From assembly GCA_018384175.1 (NCBI GenBank), contig JAHAZB010000035.1:1-55621 (forward strand): a DNA stretch of 55,621 bases, read 5' to 3'. The notes under the pieces were generated by a model. The model made no database searches and was not told where the DNA came from. It was given only the letters and a program-made list of their open reading frames with translations. The stretch comes from Eubacteriales bacterium (GTDB lineage Bacteria > Bacillota > Clostridia > UBA1381). Positions 28,555 through 37,438 of this stretch are shown piece after piece (position 1 is the stretch's first letter; every line of letters begins with the position of its first letter). Position numbers and translations under genes: made by a program.

Positions 28555-29955
28555 TTATCCCAACAGCTCGTCTATTGCCTGCGCTGATGCTTTTCCGGCT
28601 CCCATTGCAAGAATGACAGTTGCCGCTCCGGTTACTGCATCACCGCCTGCATAAATAGCATCTCTTGAGGTTTTGCCCTTTTCATCAGCAATTATACAAC
28701 CCTTTGCATTTGTTTCAAGACCTTTTGTTGTCTTTTTAATCAGCGGATTAGGTGTCTGTCCTATTGCAACAATAGCCGTATCAATTTCCACCGTATGCTC
28801 TGAGCCCTCAATTTTAACAGGTCTGCGTCTGCCTGAGCTGTCAGGCTCACCAAGCTCCATATCTACCACTTCAACAGCCTTAAGCCATCCGTCTTCTCCG
28901 ATAAGCTTTACAGGATTAGCAAGCAATTTGAAGATTATGCCCTCTTCCTCAGCATGCATAACCTCCTCTTTTCGTGCAGGCAGCTCCTCTCTGCCACGGC
29001 GATAGATGATATATACATTCTCTGCGCCAAGACGCTTTGCTGAGCGAGCCGCATCCATAGCAACATTTCCTCCGCCGAATACTGCAACATTCTTGCCTAC
29101 ATAAACGGGTGTATCATATTCAGGGAATTTATAGCCTTTCATAAGGTTTATTCTTGTCAGAAACTCATTTGCGGAATAAACGCCGTTAAGGCTCTCGCCC
29201 TCTATCCCCATAAATGACGGCAAACCTGCACCGGTACCGATAAACACCGCATCAAAGCCCATTTCATCAACAAGCTCATCTATCATAATCGTCTTGCCGA
29301 CAATTACATTCGTTTCAATATTTACACCAAGCTTTTTAAGTCCATCAATCTCTCTCTGCACTATCTCTTTAGGTAATCTGAACTCTGGTATGCCATACAT
29401 AAGCACACCGCCAGCCACGTGAAAAGCTTCATATACTGTTACTTCATAGCCCTTTTTCGCCAAATCGCCTGCCGCAGTTAAGCCTGCCGGACCTGAGCCT
29501 ATAACAGCTACTTTCTTACCGTTTTTCTCAGGAACAGCAATTTCATCAACAACATTTTTCATATGCCAGTCAGCACAAAAACGTTCAAGTCTGCCAAGCG
29601 CTACACTCTCACCCTTTATACCACGAACACATTTTGACTCGCACTGTCTTTCCTGCGGGCAAACTCTGCCGCAAACAGCAGGAAGTGAATTGGTTTCCTT
29701 TATCTTCTGATAAGCCTTCTCAAACTCACCCTCTGCAACAAATGCAATGAATTCTGGAATTTTGACACTTACAGGGCATCCCTGCACACACGGCTTATTC
29801 TTACAGTTGAGGCATCTTTTCGCCTCATCTATCGCCATTTCCTCCGTATAACCCTTCGCAACCTCAAGAAAGTTTTTATTTCTCTCGTTAGGACATTGCT
29901 CCGGCATCGGATTTTTATTCAAAGACATATTAGGCATTATTCTCTCACTCTCCAT
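28555..29955 (-). CDS. NADPH-binding glutamate synthase-like / NfnB subunit
   Basis: CLNCKNKPCVQGCPVSVKIPEFI...GKKVAVIGSGPAGLTAAGDLAKKGYEVTVYEAF; paired with an NfnA-like gene. Confidence 0.9.
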   Translation of the reverse strand: MESERIMPNMSLNKNPMPEQCPNERNKNFLEVAKGYTEEMAIDEAKRCLNCKNKPCVQGCPVSVKIPEFIAFVAEGEFEKAYQKIKETNSLPAVCGRVCPQERQCESKCVRGIKGESVALGRLERFCADWHMKNVVDEIAVPEKNGKKVAVIGSGPAGLTAAGDLAKKGYEVTVYEAFHVAGGVLMYGIPEFRLPKEIVQREIDGLKKLGVNIETNVIVGKTIMIDELVDEMGFDAVFIGTGAGLPSFMGIEGESLNGVYSANEFLTRINLMKGYKFPEYDTPVYVGKNVAVFGGGNVAMDAARSAKRLGAENVYIIYRRGREELPARKEEVMHAEEEGIIFKLLANPVKLIGEDGWLKAVEVVDMELGEPDSSGRRRPVKIEGSEHTVEIDTAIVAIGQTPNPLIKKTTKGLETNAKGCIIADEKGKTSRDAIYAGGDAVTGAATVILAMGAGKASAQAIDELLG

Positions 29956-29956
29956 A

Positions 29957-30808
29957 TCAGTCTGGTTTTGAAATTCTGCCTATACGGCAATGTCCCTCAT
30001 CACAGGCACGTTTTTCGTGTGATTTGAACATTTGCTGTCTGTTCAATGCCGAATCCCAATCAATAAGGTGTCCGTCAAAATCAGGACCGTCAACGCAAGC
30101 AAACTTGGTCTCTCCCCCAACTATAACACGGCAACCACCGCACATTCCCGTTCCGTCTATCATAACAGGATTCATACTTACAATTGTCTTTATTCCGTAC
30201 TCTTCGGTAAGTCTGCACACAGCACGCATCATAACAAGCGGTCCTATTGCAATAACTGCATCATATTTTTCGCCAGACTCTATGAGCTCCTTTAGTCTGT
30301 CTGTAACAAACCCCTTAGTTCCGTTAGAGCCGTCATCGGTCGTAATTACAAGCTTATCCGAAACCTTATCGAGTTCATCCTCAAGGATTATAAAGCTCTT
30401 ATCACGAAAGCCTGCAATAGTATGCACCTTGCTTCCTATTGCATGTAGCTTTTTAGCCTGAGGATAAGCAATAGCAGTACCCAGTCCACCGCCTATAACT
30501 GCAACCTTATTAAACCCTTCAAGCTCGGTCGGCATTCCAAGCGGTCCTGCAAAATCAAGGAGTTCATCTCCTTCTTCAAGCTGTGATAAGTCCCTTGTCG
30601 TTTTACCCACAATCTGAACTATTATGGTAATGCTGCCCTTTTCTCTGTCAAAATCGGACACCGTAAATGGCACTCTTTCGCCATATTCATCTATTCTCAA
30701 TATTATAAATTGCCCCGGTTCTGCCTTTTTCGCAACAAGCGGTGCTTCTATTTCCATTTTGAAAACCTGTGGATTAAAGGTTTCTTTTGAAAGTATTCTA
30801 TATGCCAT
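29957..30808 (-). CDS. Ferredoxin-NADP reductase-like NfnA subunit
   Basis: PFTVSDFDREKGSITIIVQ...GGGLGTAIAYPQAKKLH...MIDGTGMCGGCRVIVGGETKFACVDGP. Confidence 0.9.
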   Translation of the reverse strand: MAYRILSKETFNPQVFKMEIEAPLVAKKAEPGQFIILRIDEYGERVPFTVSDFDREKGSITIIVQIVGKTTRDLSQLEEGDELLDFAGPLGMPTELEGFNKVAVIGGGLGTAIAYPQAKKLHAIGSKVHTIAGFRDKSFIILEDELDKVSDKLVITTDDGSNGTKGFVTDRLKELIESGEKYDAVIAIGPLVMMRAVCRLTEEYGIKTIVSMNPVMIDGTGMCGGCRVIVGGETKFACVDGPDFDGHLIDWDSALNRQQMFKSHEKRACDEGHCRIGRISKPD

Positions 30809-30882
30809 TATATCACTCCCCAAACATCGCTCCAATTATTTTATCATATATACGTCTAAATTTCAAGTGCTGTTTTTGTTTC

Positions 30883-31347
30883 TCATAATTTACAGACATC
30901 AATCCACGCAACCGAGCCGGAAAGGTCTTCCAATTCTGCTATTGTGAGCTCTATTGCACTGTTTGAGCTTCCACACGCAGGAAAGACCGTTTCAAAGCGT
31001 TTGAGCGATTCATCAAGGTAAACCACCACGCCGTCATTTACCGCAAACGGGCAAACACCGCCAACAGCATGTCCGATAAGCTCTTCTGCCTCCTCAAAAG
31101 CCAGCATTTTAGCTTTCGTACCAAACTGTGCTTTATACTTCGGATTATCAATTCTGGCATCTCCTGCCGCAACTACCAACACCACTTTATCTTCCACATG
31201 AAAGGATAATGTTTTTGCAATACGGCAACCCTCGCATCCGAGCGCTGCTGCTGCAAGCTCAACCGTTGCACTTGACGAATCAAATTCCTGTATTCTGTCT
31301 GCAATTCCCCTCTCAGCAAAATAGGCTCTTACTCTTTCTATTGCCAT
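30883..31347 (-). CDS. YbaK/EbsC-type aminoacyl-tRNA deacylase
   Basis: IAKTLSFHVEDKVVLVVAAGDARIDNPKYKAQFGTKAKML...GHAVGGVCPFAV. Confidence 0.9.
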   Translation of the reverse strand: MAIERVRAYFAERGIADRIQEFDSSSATVELAAAALGCEGCRIAKTLSFHVEDKVVLVVAAGDARIDNPKYKAQFGTKAKMLAFEEAEELIGHAVGGVCPFAVNDGVVVYLDESLKRFETVFPACGSSNSAIELTIAELEDLSGSVAWIDVCKL

Positions 31348-31378
31348 ACCACGCTCTCCTTTTACGCCTTCAAAATTA

Positions 31379-31411
31379 AAATCCCGCCAATATCCTCAAT
31401 GACGGGATTTA
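31379..31411 (-). terminator. Terminator-like hairpin
   Basis: AAATCCCG ... CGGGATTT inverted repeat. Confidence 0.55.
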
Positions 31412-31414
31412 TTG

Positions 31415-32125
31415 TTATCTCCACACAATTTCGCTCCATACACGGCGCGATTTAGTTGCTATTGCAAGTCCTATTACAGTAAGAAGATTAGTAATCCATA
31501 TAAATATGTTCTTATTGAACCACGTATACCAGTCCTTTGTAAAAAACGGAACATCGTTTATAATCAGACATACAAACGGTGCTATAAGATTTACCGCATA
31601 TGTAACCGCAAAAAGAATTACTACATCCTTTTTATGCTGCTTTATTATTTTCGACAACAGTAAATATAAGACTCCCTCTATGAAACATAGTACAATCCCT
31701 GTTATACCAACTTGTCCATAAAGCATCTTTATCATAATCGGGTCTTCACCCACGTCGATATAACCACCGAAGATATTATACGACATAATATCAGCAACCA
31801 GTCCACAGAAGAAGAAAAATGATGTAAGCGAAAGCAGCTTTCCAATCAATTTAATCTTTTCTATAAATTGCATATACATCTTAGATGGTGCTGCTATTAC
31901 TATCGGCATCAACACAAGTGTTATTCTCAAAAATGTATAACACATTGTGGACAAGTTGATTTTTTTGTGTGCTTGTATAGACGTAATAAACGGAAAAAAT
32001 TCCATTGCAAGATACGGGATAAGCATTATAATTGCCAATATCAGAAATGTCATAGAACAATACTTGATTTTTTTCTCCCTTTTCTTTTTTTCCGTATCAC
32101 CGTGATAGTGATGGTGTTCCATCAA
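31415..32125 (-). CDS. Hypothetical multi-TM protein, paralogue A
   Basis: 236 aa, His-rich N-terminus MMEHHHYHGD, several TM segments, C-terminal VWSEIVW. Confidence 0.65.
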   Translation of the reverse strand: MMEHHHYHGDTEKKKREKKIKYCSMTFLILAIIMLIPYLAMEFFPFITSIQAHKKINLSTMCYTFLRITLVLMPIVIAAPSKMYMQFIEKIKLIGKLLSLTSFFFFCGLVADIMSYNIFGGYIDVGEDPIMIKMLYGQVGITGIVLCFIEGVLYLLLSKIIKQHKKDVVILFAVTYAVNLIAPFVCLIINDVPFFTKDWYTWFNKNIFIWITNLLTVIGLAIATKSRRVWSEIVWR

Positions 32126-32137
32126 AAATGTCCCCCT

Positions 32138-32863
32138 TTAATATTCATCATCTTCAAAATCTAATTGCAGCTCTTCTCCCCAGATACTTTCCATCCACAA
32201 GCTGTCTGTTTGTGCGGCAGACCATAGTCCTATCGTCATGAATAAAGCCGATAACAGCCACATTGTGTTATTGGTAAACCATTCAGCATAAATTTCCAGT
32301 TCACCGTTTACTGCAATACATATCATTGGTGATATAAATCTTATCAGAAATATCACCGAAAAGATAATTGCCACTGTCTTTCTTTTCCTGTGCATCATAA
32401 TAGCAGCAACAAAATACATAAGACTTATAGCCAGCGACAGCAATACTCCTGCAAGACTGGTTGTGCCCCACATCAAACGGTTTGCAGCTATGTAGTTAGA
32501 TGTAATTGCCTGATAAAGAAACATTTTTTCTGTATCAAGCAAATCCCTGAACGTATAATAATTAAGATACTCAAACGCCCACATCACACCTGAAAGAGCA
32601 GATATCGAAAACGCCACCAGAAACACCTTTTCCAACAATATTTTAGGAAAAAACGCATTACGTCTCACAAAGAATATAACAGGCAAAAGCAAACACTCAA
32701 ACCTGAATACAGCATACACAAAATTCGTAAGTGTAAAAGCTCTGTACTCTATCATATTCATTATATAGTCCATATGTGATGTCAAAACATAAATGATGCC
32801 GAAAACTACGCTCATGCCCATAAGAAACAAATATCTTTTACGTCCGTTCGAAAGAAAAATCAT
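32138..32863 (-). CDS. Hypothetical multi-TM protein, paralogue B
   Basis: 241 aa; same C-terminal pattern (ISPMICIAVN...TIGLWSAAQTDSLWMESIW) as the adjacent ORF. Confidence 0.65.
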   Translation of the reverse strand: MIFLSNGRKRYLFLMGMSVVFGIIYVLTSHMDYIMNMIEYRAFTLTNFVYAVFRFECLLLPVIFFVRRNAFFPKILLEKVFLVAFSISALSGVMWAFEYLNYYTFRDLLDTEKMFLYQAITSNYIAANRLMWGTTSLAGVLLSLAISLMYFVAAIMMHRKRKTVAIIFSVIFLIRFISPMICIAVNGELEIYAEWFTNNTMWLLSALFMTIGLWSAAQTDSLWMESIWGEELQLDFEDDEY

Positions 32864-32952
32864 AATAGCCTCCTGTTATATAAATATTTTTAGCCTATCA
32901 TTGAGTCATCTATCTTTTGAATAGAATATCTTCCGTTTTCAACATTCCACGA

Positions 32953-33033
32953 TTAACCCAAATTACACAGATTCGGAAAATGCGTACAGTTTTCTTCAAA
33001 CGTCATTTCCTGTATAGCTTTTTCTATGTCCAT
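32953..33033 (-). CDS. Possible 26-aa peptide or remnant ORF
   Basis: ATG after GGAGG; MDIEKAIQEMTFEENCTHFPNLCNLG. Short. Confidence 0.25.
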   Translation of the reverse strand: MDIEKAIQEMTFEENCTHFPNLCNLG

Positions 33034-33191
33034 ACCATTCCTCCATAGTGTTGCCAATTCCTGTCTTTTCCCGAATTCAAGTCAGACTCACCTATATATT
33101 TTAGATTGTATTATTCATAGTTTTTTCTTTTTGTAACTTTTATCCCTTCGCATTATTATAGAATCAGCGAACGATTTAGATGCCAATCGGT

Positions 33192-33548
33192 TTATCTTAG
33201 CACATACTCAGAAATCATTTTACAAATCTCTTTTATGTTAGATTCTCCTCTGAATTCAAATTTAACTTTTCCTACACCAGAAAAATATAGTTCTAATTCA
33301 CAATCCGACATATTCCCATACCATAATTTTTCACCCAAACCTACTGTTTCAACAGAATAAACCTGAATTTTAGAATATGGTATCGACGTATAATCTTGTT
33401 TTGTCCCTGTTATTCCCTGTGCATTCATGGATATTATTCTTTTATTTGTAAAAACAATCTGATTGCGTAATCCTTTATATGTAGAAATAATACTTTCATC
33501 TGAAATCAGTAATGGTCCAACTAACTGCTCTGCCTTTTCGTTCTCCAC
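33192..33548 (-). CDS. PH-domain-like protein
   Basis: ISTYKGLRNQIVFTNKRIISMNAQGITGTKQDYTSIPYSKIQVYSVET is bacterial PH-like. Confidence 0.7.
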   Translation of the reverse strand: MENEKAEQLVGPLLISDESIISTYKGLRNQIVFTNKRIISMNAQGITGTKQDYTSIPYSKIQVYSVETVGLGEKLWYGNMSDCELELYFSGVGKVKFEFRGESNIKEICKMISEYVLR

Positions 33549-33592
33549 CTTTTTTAACTTGAAAAATGTTGTGTTCTTGAAATCAATCCTTT

Positions 33593-33955
33593 TTAATCTC
33601 CTTTTGTATTTTCTTTTGCGGTATTTACCGAAGATATTAAGAGTTTACGAATTTTACTGCATTTATCATACATTTCTTTATATTCTTGCTCAGTAATCAT
33701 TTTTGTGTCCTTGAATAATCCTAACCAATAATCACTTTCATAACACTCTTTGAGTGCAATTTGAAACTTATTTATAAAATCAGGTTTACTTGCAGCATAA
33801 TTTGCTTCGTGTATATTAGCTCCTATACTTGTGCCACTTCTTAAAAGTTGGTTGAGCAATACATTTCCTTTTCTTTTTTCTTTAATCTCTGCACACAAAT
33901 TAACTACATCTACCGCAAATTGCTTTGACAATTCTACAAGCTTATTTTCCTTCAT
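33593..33955 (-). CDS. Four-helix-bundle protein (S23 / 23S rRNA-intervening-sequence protein family)
   Basis: LLRSGTSIGANIHEANYAASKPDFINKFQIALKECYESDYWLGLF is the family signature. Confidence 0.92.
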   Translation of the reverse strand: MKENKLVELSKQFAVDVVNLCAEIKEKRKGNVLLNQLLRSGTSIGANIHEANYAASKPDFINKFQIALKECYESDYWLGLFKDTKMITEQEYKEMYDKCSKIRKLLISSVNTAKENTKGD

Positions 33956-33973
33956 GCTTATTCTCCATTTTAA

Positions 33974-34153
33974 TGAATTGACAACTCCGTTGTCATGAAT
34001 TGGATTTTATCCATGAATTGTTGCTATCGCAACATAAATTGAATTGCCTTTAATGCACCTCAAGGTGCAATTCATGAGTCGCAGACTCAATTCATGAAAC
34101 TGCAGGTTTCAATTCATGCCGTCAGGCAATTCATTGAGTTTGCTTTGCAAACT
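33974..34153. repeat. Array of short perfect hairpins with 5-nt TGAAT/ATTCA linkers ('fishbone' element)
   Basis: Hairpins 33979-33995, 34001-34013, 34019-34034, 34054-34069, 34075-34089, 34095-34111, 34117-34128, 34137-34153; linkers listed in findings. Confidence 0.9.
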
Positions 34154-34279
34154 TATTATATCACACAAAAAAATCTTTTTCAATAGCAAAAGAAATATTT
34201 GTTTTTTTTGCTTTACAATGGCGAAAAATAATTGTATAATATAAGATAGAATAATATTATTTAAGGAATGAAAACGTAG

Positions 34280-34930
34280 ATGTTTAATTTGCAGTCAATA
34301 TTGATTGGTTTACCAACAACTCTATTAGCACTTACTGTACACGAGTTTGCTCACGGCTGGGTTTCAACCAAATTAGGTGATCCGACTCCACGTTATGAAG
34401 GACGGCTTACAATGAACCCTATGGCGCACTTGGACCTTATTGGTACAATTCTAATGATAATTACCGGTTTCGGTTGGGCAAAACCCGTTAGAATTAACCC
34501 CAACTACTACAAAAACAGAACAAAGGGTATGGCACTCGTTGCAGCAGCAGGACCTTTAGCTAACTTCTTTCTTGCCTTTATCGGCATACTAGTGGGTTAT
34601 ATTATTATCCTTTTATGTCTTCTGGCAAATGTGCCGGGTACGGTTATCCGTTCTCTTGAAAACATTGTTTTTGTATTTGCATTCAGAAACCTTTGCTTTA
34701 TGGTGTTTAACCTGATTCCCCTGCCGCCTCTGGACGGCTTTAAGGTAGCAGGACTATTTATACCAAATCGCATATACTACAACATACTCCGCTATGAGCA
34801 GTATGTAATCCTTGTTATTATGCTCTTGTCCCTTTCGGGTGCATTTAACAGCATAATAGGTACCGGAGTTAATTTCTTTATGAATATGCTTTTTAATGCA
34901 GTATGGAGCATATTAGGTATTTTTATATAA
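34280..34930 (+). CDS. Site-2 protease family (M50) membrane metallopeptidase
   Basis: LTVHEFAHGWVSTKLGDPTPRYEGRLTMNPMAHLD...NLIPLPPLDGFKV. Confidence 0.93.
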   Translation: MFNLQSILIGLPTTLLALTVHEFAHGWVSTKLGDPTPRYEGRLTMNPMAHLDLIGTILMIITGFGWAKPVRINPNYYKNRTKGMALVAAAGPLANFFLAFIGILVGYIIILLCLLANVPGTVIRSLENIVFVFAFRNLCFMVFNLIPLPPLDGFKVAGLFIPNRIYYNILRYEQYVILVIMLLSLSGAFNSIIGTGVNFFMNMLFNAVWSILGIFI

Positions 34931-34950
34931 AGGTATAGGAATAACAAATT

Positions 34951-35670
34951 ATGGAAAAAATGCAGTATAAGCTTGAAAGCTTTAACGGACCTCTTGACCT
35001 TTTGTTGCACCTTATAACAAAGAATAAGGTAAGCATATGGGATATACCCATTGTCGAGATAACAGAGCAGTATTTAGAGGCAATAGAGGGCATCGAAGAC
35101 TCTGCCCTTGAGGATACAAGTGAATTCTTGGTATTGGCGGCACAGCTTTTGTACATCAAGTCAAAAATGCTTCTGCCAAAGCCTGAAACAGATGAAGAAG
35201 AGGAAGACCCGCGCGAAGAACTTGCACGTCGCTTAGAGGAGTACAAGCTCTTTAAGGAAGCATCGGCAAGTCTTCGTAAGAACGAATTTTCATCAAGGTA
35301 TATGTTTTTTAAGCCGGAGGAAAAGATTGAGTTCCCCCTACCCGAATATGACAGACATCACGAGGTGGACGAGTTACTTGATGCATTTGCGGCTATTATA
35401 GCTCGTAAGGAACGCAGGAAGAAGCCTGAAAAACGTGCTTTTTCAGGCATAGTCGGCAGAGAAAAGGTATCGGTTGAGGATATGGTTGAAAAGGTATGCA
35501 AATACTTAGCAAAGACTCCGAAGCTTAACTTTAAGTCGGTCTTTAAGCCTGACGACTCAAAGCCGGAAATGATAGCAACATTCTTAGCAATACTCGAAAT
35601 GATTAAGCTTAATAAAATAAAAGCAGAATATGACAACGACAGAAAAGATTTTGTGCTGACCGAGTGTTAA
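34951..35670 (+). CDS. scpA: Segregation and condensation protein A
   Basis: YKLESFNGPLDLLLHLITKNKVSIWDIPIVEITEQYL. Confidence 0.96.
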   Translation: MEKMQYKLESFNGPLDLLLHLITKNKVSIWDIPIVEITEQYLEAIEGIEDSALEDTSEFLVLAAQLLYIKSKMLLPKPETDEEEEDPREELARRLEEYKLFKEASASLRKNEFSSRYMFFKPEEKIEFPLPEYDRHHEVDELLDAFAAIIARKERRKKPEKRAFSGIVGREKVSVEDMVEKVCKYLAKTPKLNFKSVFKPDDSKPEMIATFLAILEMIKLNKIKAEYDNDRKDFVLTEC

Positions 35671-35701
35671 ATTCGCTTTGAAGGGAGAAAGCAGACTAAT
35701 T

Positions 35702-36307
35702 GTGGAAAATGTAAATATAGAATATGCCATAGAGGGAATACTCTTTGCAGCAGGCGAGCCGGTCAAAAGCTCAAAGCTTGCGGCAGTGCTTGAGTCTACT
35801 ATCGAAGAAATTGACAAAGCAGCAAAAAAGCTTCAGGAAAGCTATGATTCCAATATGCGAGGACTTAAAATAATAGAAATTGACGAAGGATATCAGCTTT
35901 GCTCAAGACCTGAGTATTATGCGTACATACAGGACGTTTTAGGTGAACAGCGCAGACAGGCATTATCAAATGCCGCTATGGAAGCTCTAGCGATTATAGC
36001 ATATAAGCAGCCGGTAACCAAAGGTCAGGTTGAATTTATAAGAGGTGTAAACTCTGACGGTGCGGTAAACCGACTTGTTGAGCGTGGCTTAGTCGAGGAA
36101 TGTGGAAGACTTGATGCTCCAGGAAGACCGATACTCTTCCGAACAACACAAAATTTCTTAAGATGCTTCGGACTAAAAACACCGCAGGAACTTCCGGCAA
36201 TTGATTTTTCAAAAATCAGCACCGAGTATGAGCAGTACGAAATCGAATCCGCAGATACCGAGGAAACGATTGATATAGCAGAAGTTGACGAAAATACTGA
36301 AGAATAA
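35702..36307 (+). CDS. scpB: Segregation and condensation protein B
   Basis: YAIEGILFAAGEPV...RRQALSNAAMEALAIIAYKQPVTKGQVEFIRGVNSDGAVNRLVERGLV; GTG start assumed. Confidence 0.94.
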   Translation: MENVNIEYAIEGILFAAGEPVKSSKLAAVLESTIEEIDKAAKKLQESYDSNMRGLKIIEIDEGYQLCSRPEYYAYIQDVLGEQRRQALSNAAMEALAIIAYKQPVTKGQVEFIRGVNSDGAVNRLVERGLVEECGRLDAPGRPILFRTTQNFLRCFGLKTPQELPAIDFSKISTEYEQYEIESADTEETIDIAEVDENTEE

Positions 36308-36325
36308 AAACGGAGGTGGCATCGG

Positions 36326-36931
36326 GTGCTTATTGCCTTATTGATTATAGCGGCAATAATAATTATAGCCGTCGGTATAGTTTTCCTTATACCTATACGC
36401 GCCATTATAAGCTTTTATAAAAACCCGAACGGTGCCGGACTCGAAATTGCATTTATGCTTGCATTTTTCCGTTTCAAAATTCATCCGTCGGAGAAAAAGC
36501 CAAAAAAACAGGTAAAAAAGAAAACAACATCACCCCCAAAGCAGAAAAAAACGCTAAAAGAGAAAATAACGGGCGGAATAGACCTTTACAACCTCATATC
36601 AGACGATGCACGGGGTATAATAAGCTATATAGTGCACAACGCCTTTTGTTTTGAAAACCTTAGCTTTTATCTGCACTACGGAACAGGTGATGCGGCAAGT
36701 ACAGGGATTTTATACGGAGTAATAAGCGGTATTGTCTACGGGCTTTTTGGTGCTATCGCCAATTCATCAAAGACAAAAAAATCAGAAATTACAATCAATC
36801 CCGATTTTAATGCCGCAGTCTTCGAAACAAACGGCGAGTGCATAGTAAAGATAAGAAATGTGCATATTATTGTTATTGCAGTAAAGCTTTTGAAGCTATA
36901 CTTAAAGATAAAAAAACGGAAAGGAACGTGA
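36326..36931 (+). CDS. DUF2953-type protein
   Basis: N-terminal TM; GTGDAASTGILYGVISGIVYGL; located between scpB and ytfJ. Confidence 0.75.
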   Translation: MLIALLIIAAIIIIAVGIVFLIPIRAIISFYKNPNGAGLEIAFMLAFFRFKIHPSEKKPKKQVKKKTTSPPKQKKTLKEKITGGIDLYNLISDDARGIISYIVHNAFCFENLSFYLHYGTGDAASTGILYGVISGIVYGLFGAIANSSKTKKSEITINPDFNAAVFETNGECIVKIRNVHIIVIAVKLLKLYLKIKKRKGT

Positions 36932-36936
36932 TTAAA

Positions 36937-37365
36937 ATGGCAGATCATCCAATTCAGGGTCTAATGGACACAGCTATGAGTAATATCAAGGCAATGGTAG
37001 ATGTAAATACCATTGTTGGAAATGCTGTTACAACACCCGATAATACTGTAATTATACCTATTTCAACGGTATCGTTCGGTTTTGCAGCCGGCGGAAGCGA
37101 GGTTTCCGGCAAAAAGCCGAATGTTATTGACGGTACAACACAGCCTTTGTTCGGCGGTGGTGCAGGCGGCGGTGCAAATGTTAAGCCGGTAGCATTTCTG
37201 GTTGTAGGCAACGGAAATGTAAGACTTCTCCCCATCACCAATTCTTCATCACCCGTTGATAAGATTATTGACCTTATGCCCGAAATGGTAGATAAGGTAA
37301 ACGGTGCAGTTTCTTCTTTGAAAAACAAAAAGAAGAAGGACGATACACCAGAAGACGAGGAATAA
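36937..37365 (+). CDS. ytfJ: GerW/YtfJ family sporulation protein
   Basis: MDTAMSNIKAMVDVNTIVGNAVTTPDNTVIIPISTVSFGFAAGGSE. Confidence 0.92.
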   Translation: MADHPIQGLMDTAMSNIKAMVDVNTIVGNAVTTPDNTVIIPISTVSFGFAAGGSEVSGKKPNVIDGTTQPLFGGGAGGGANVKPVAFLVVGNGNVRLLPITNSSSPVDKIIDLMPEMVDKVNGAVSSLKNKKKKDDTPEDEE

Positions 37366-37369
37366 TTCC

Positions 37370-37399
37370 GTAGGGGCTGATGCCTGCATCAACCCCTAC
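37370..37399. repeat. REP-like palindrome / terminator
   Basis: GTAGGGGCTGATGC-CT-GCATCAACCCCTAC. Confidence 0.55.
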
Positions 37400-37438
37400 A
37401 TTATTTTACCTATATAACAGGAAAGGTTAAAAACAAAA

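Noticed and set aside
33974-34153. CRISPR array
   Set aside because: Repeats here are 5 nt and the variable parts are perfect palindromes; no 20-40 nt direct repeats and no cas genes.
35702-36307. scpB start at 35678 in the ORF track
   Set aside because: That start is a TTG overlapping the likely SD (GAAGGGAG); GTG at 35702 seems more likely, although uncertain.
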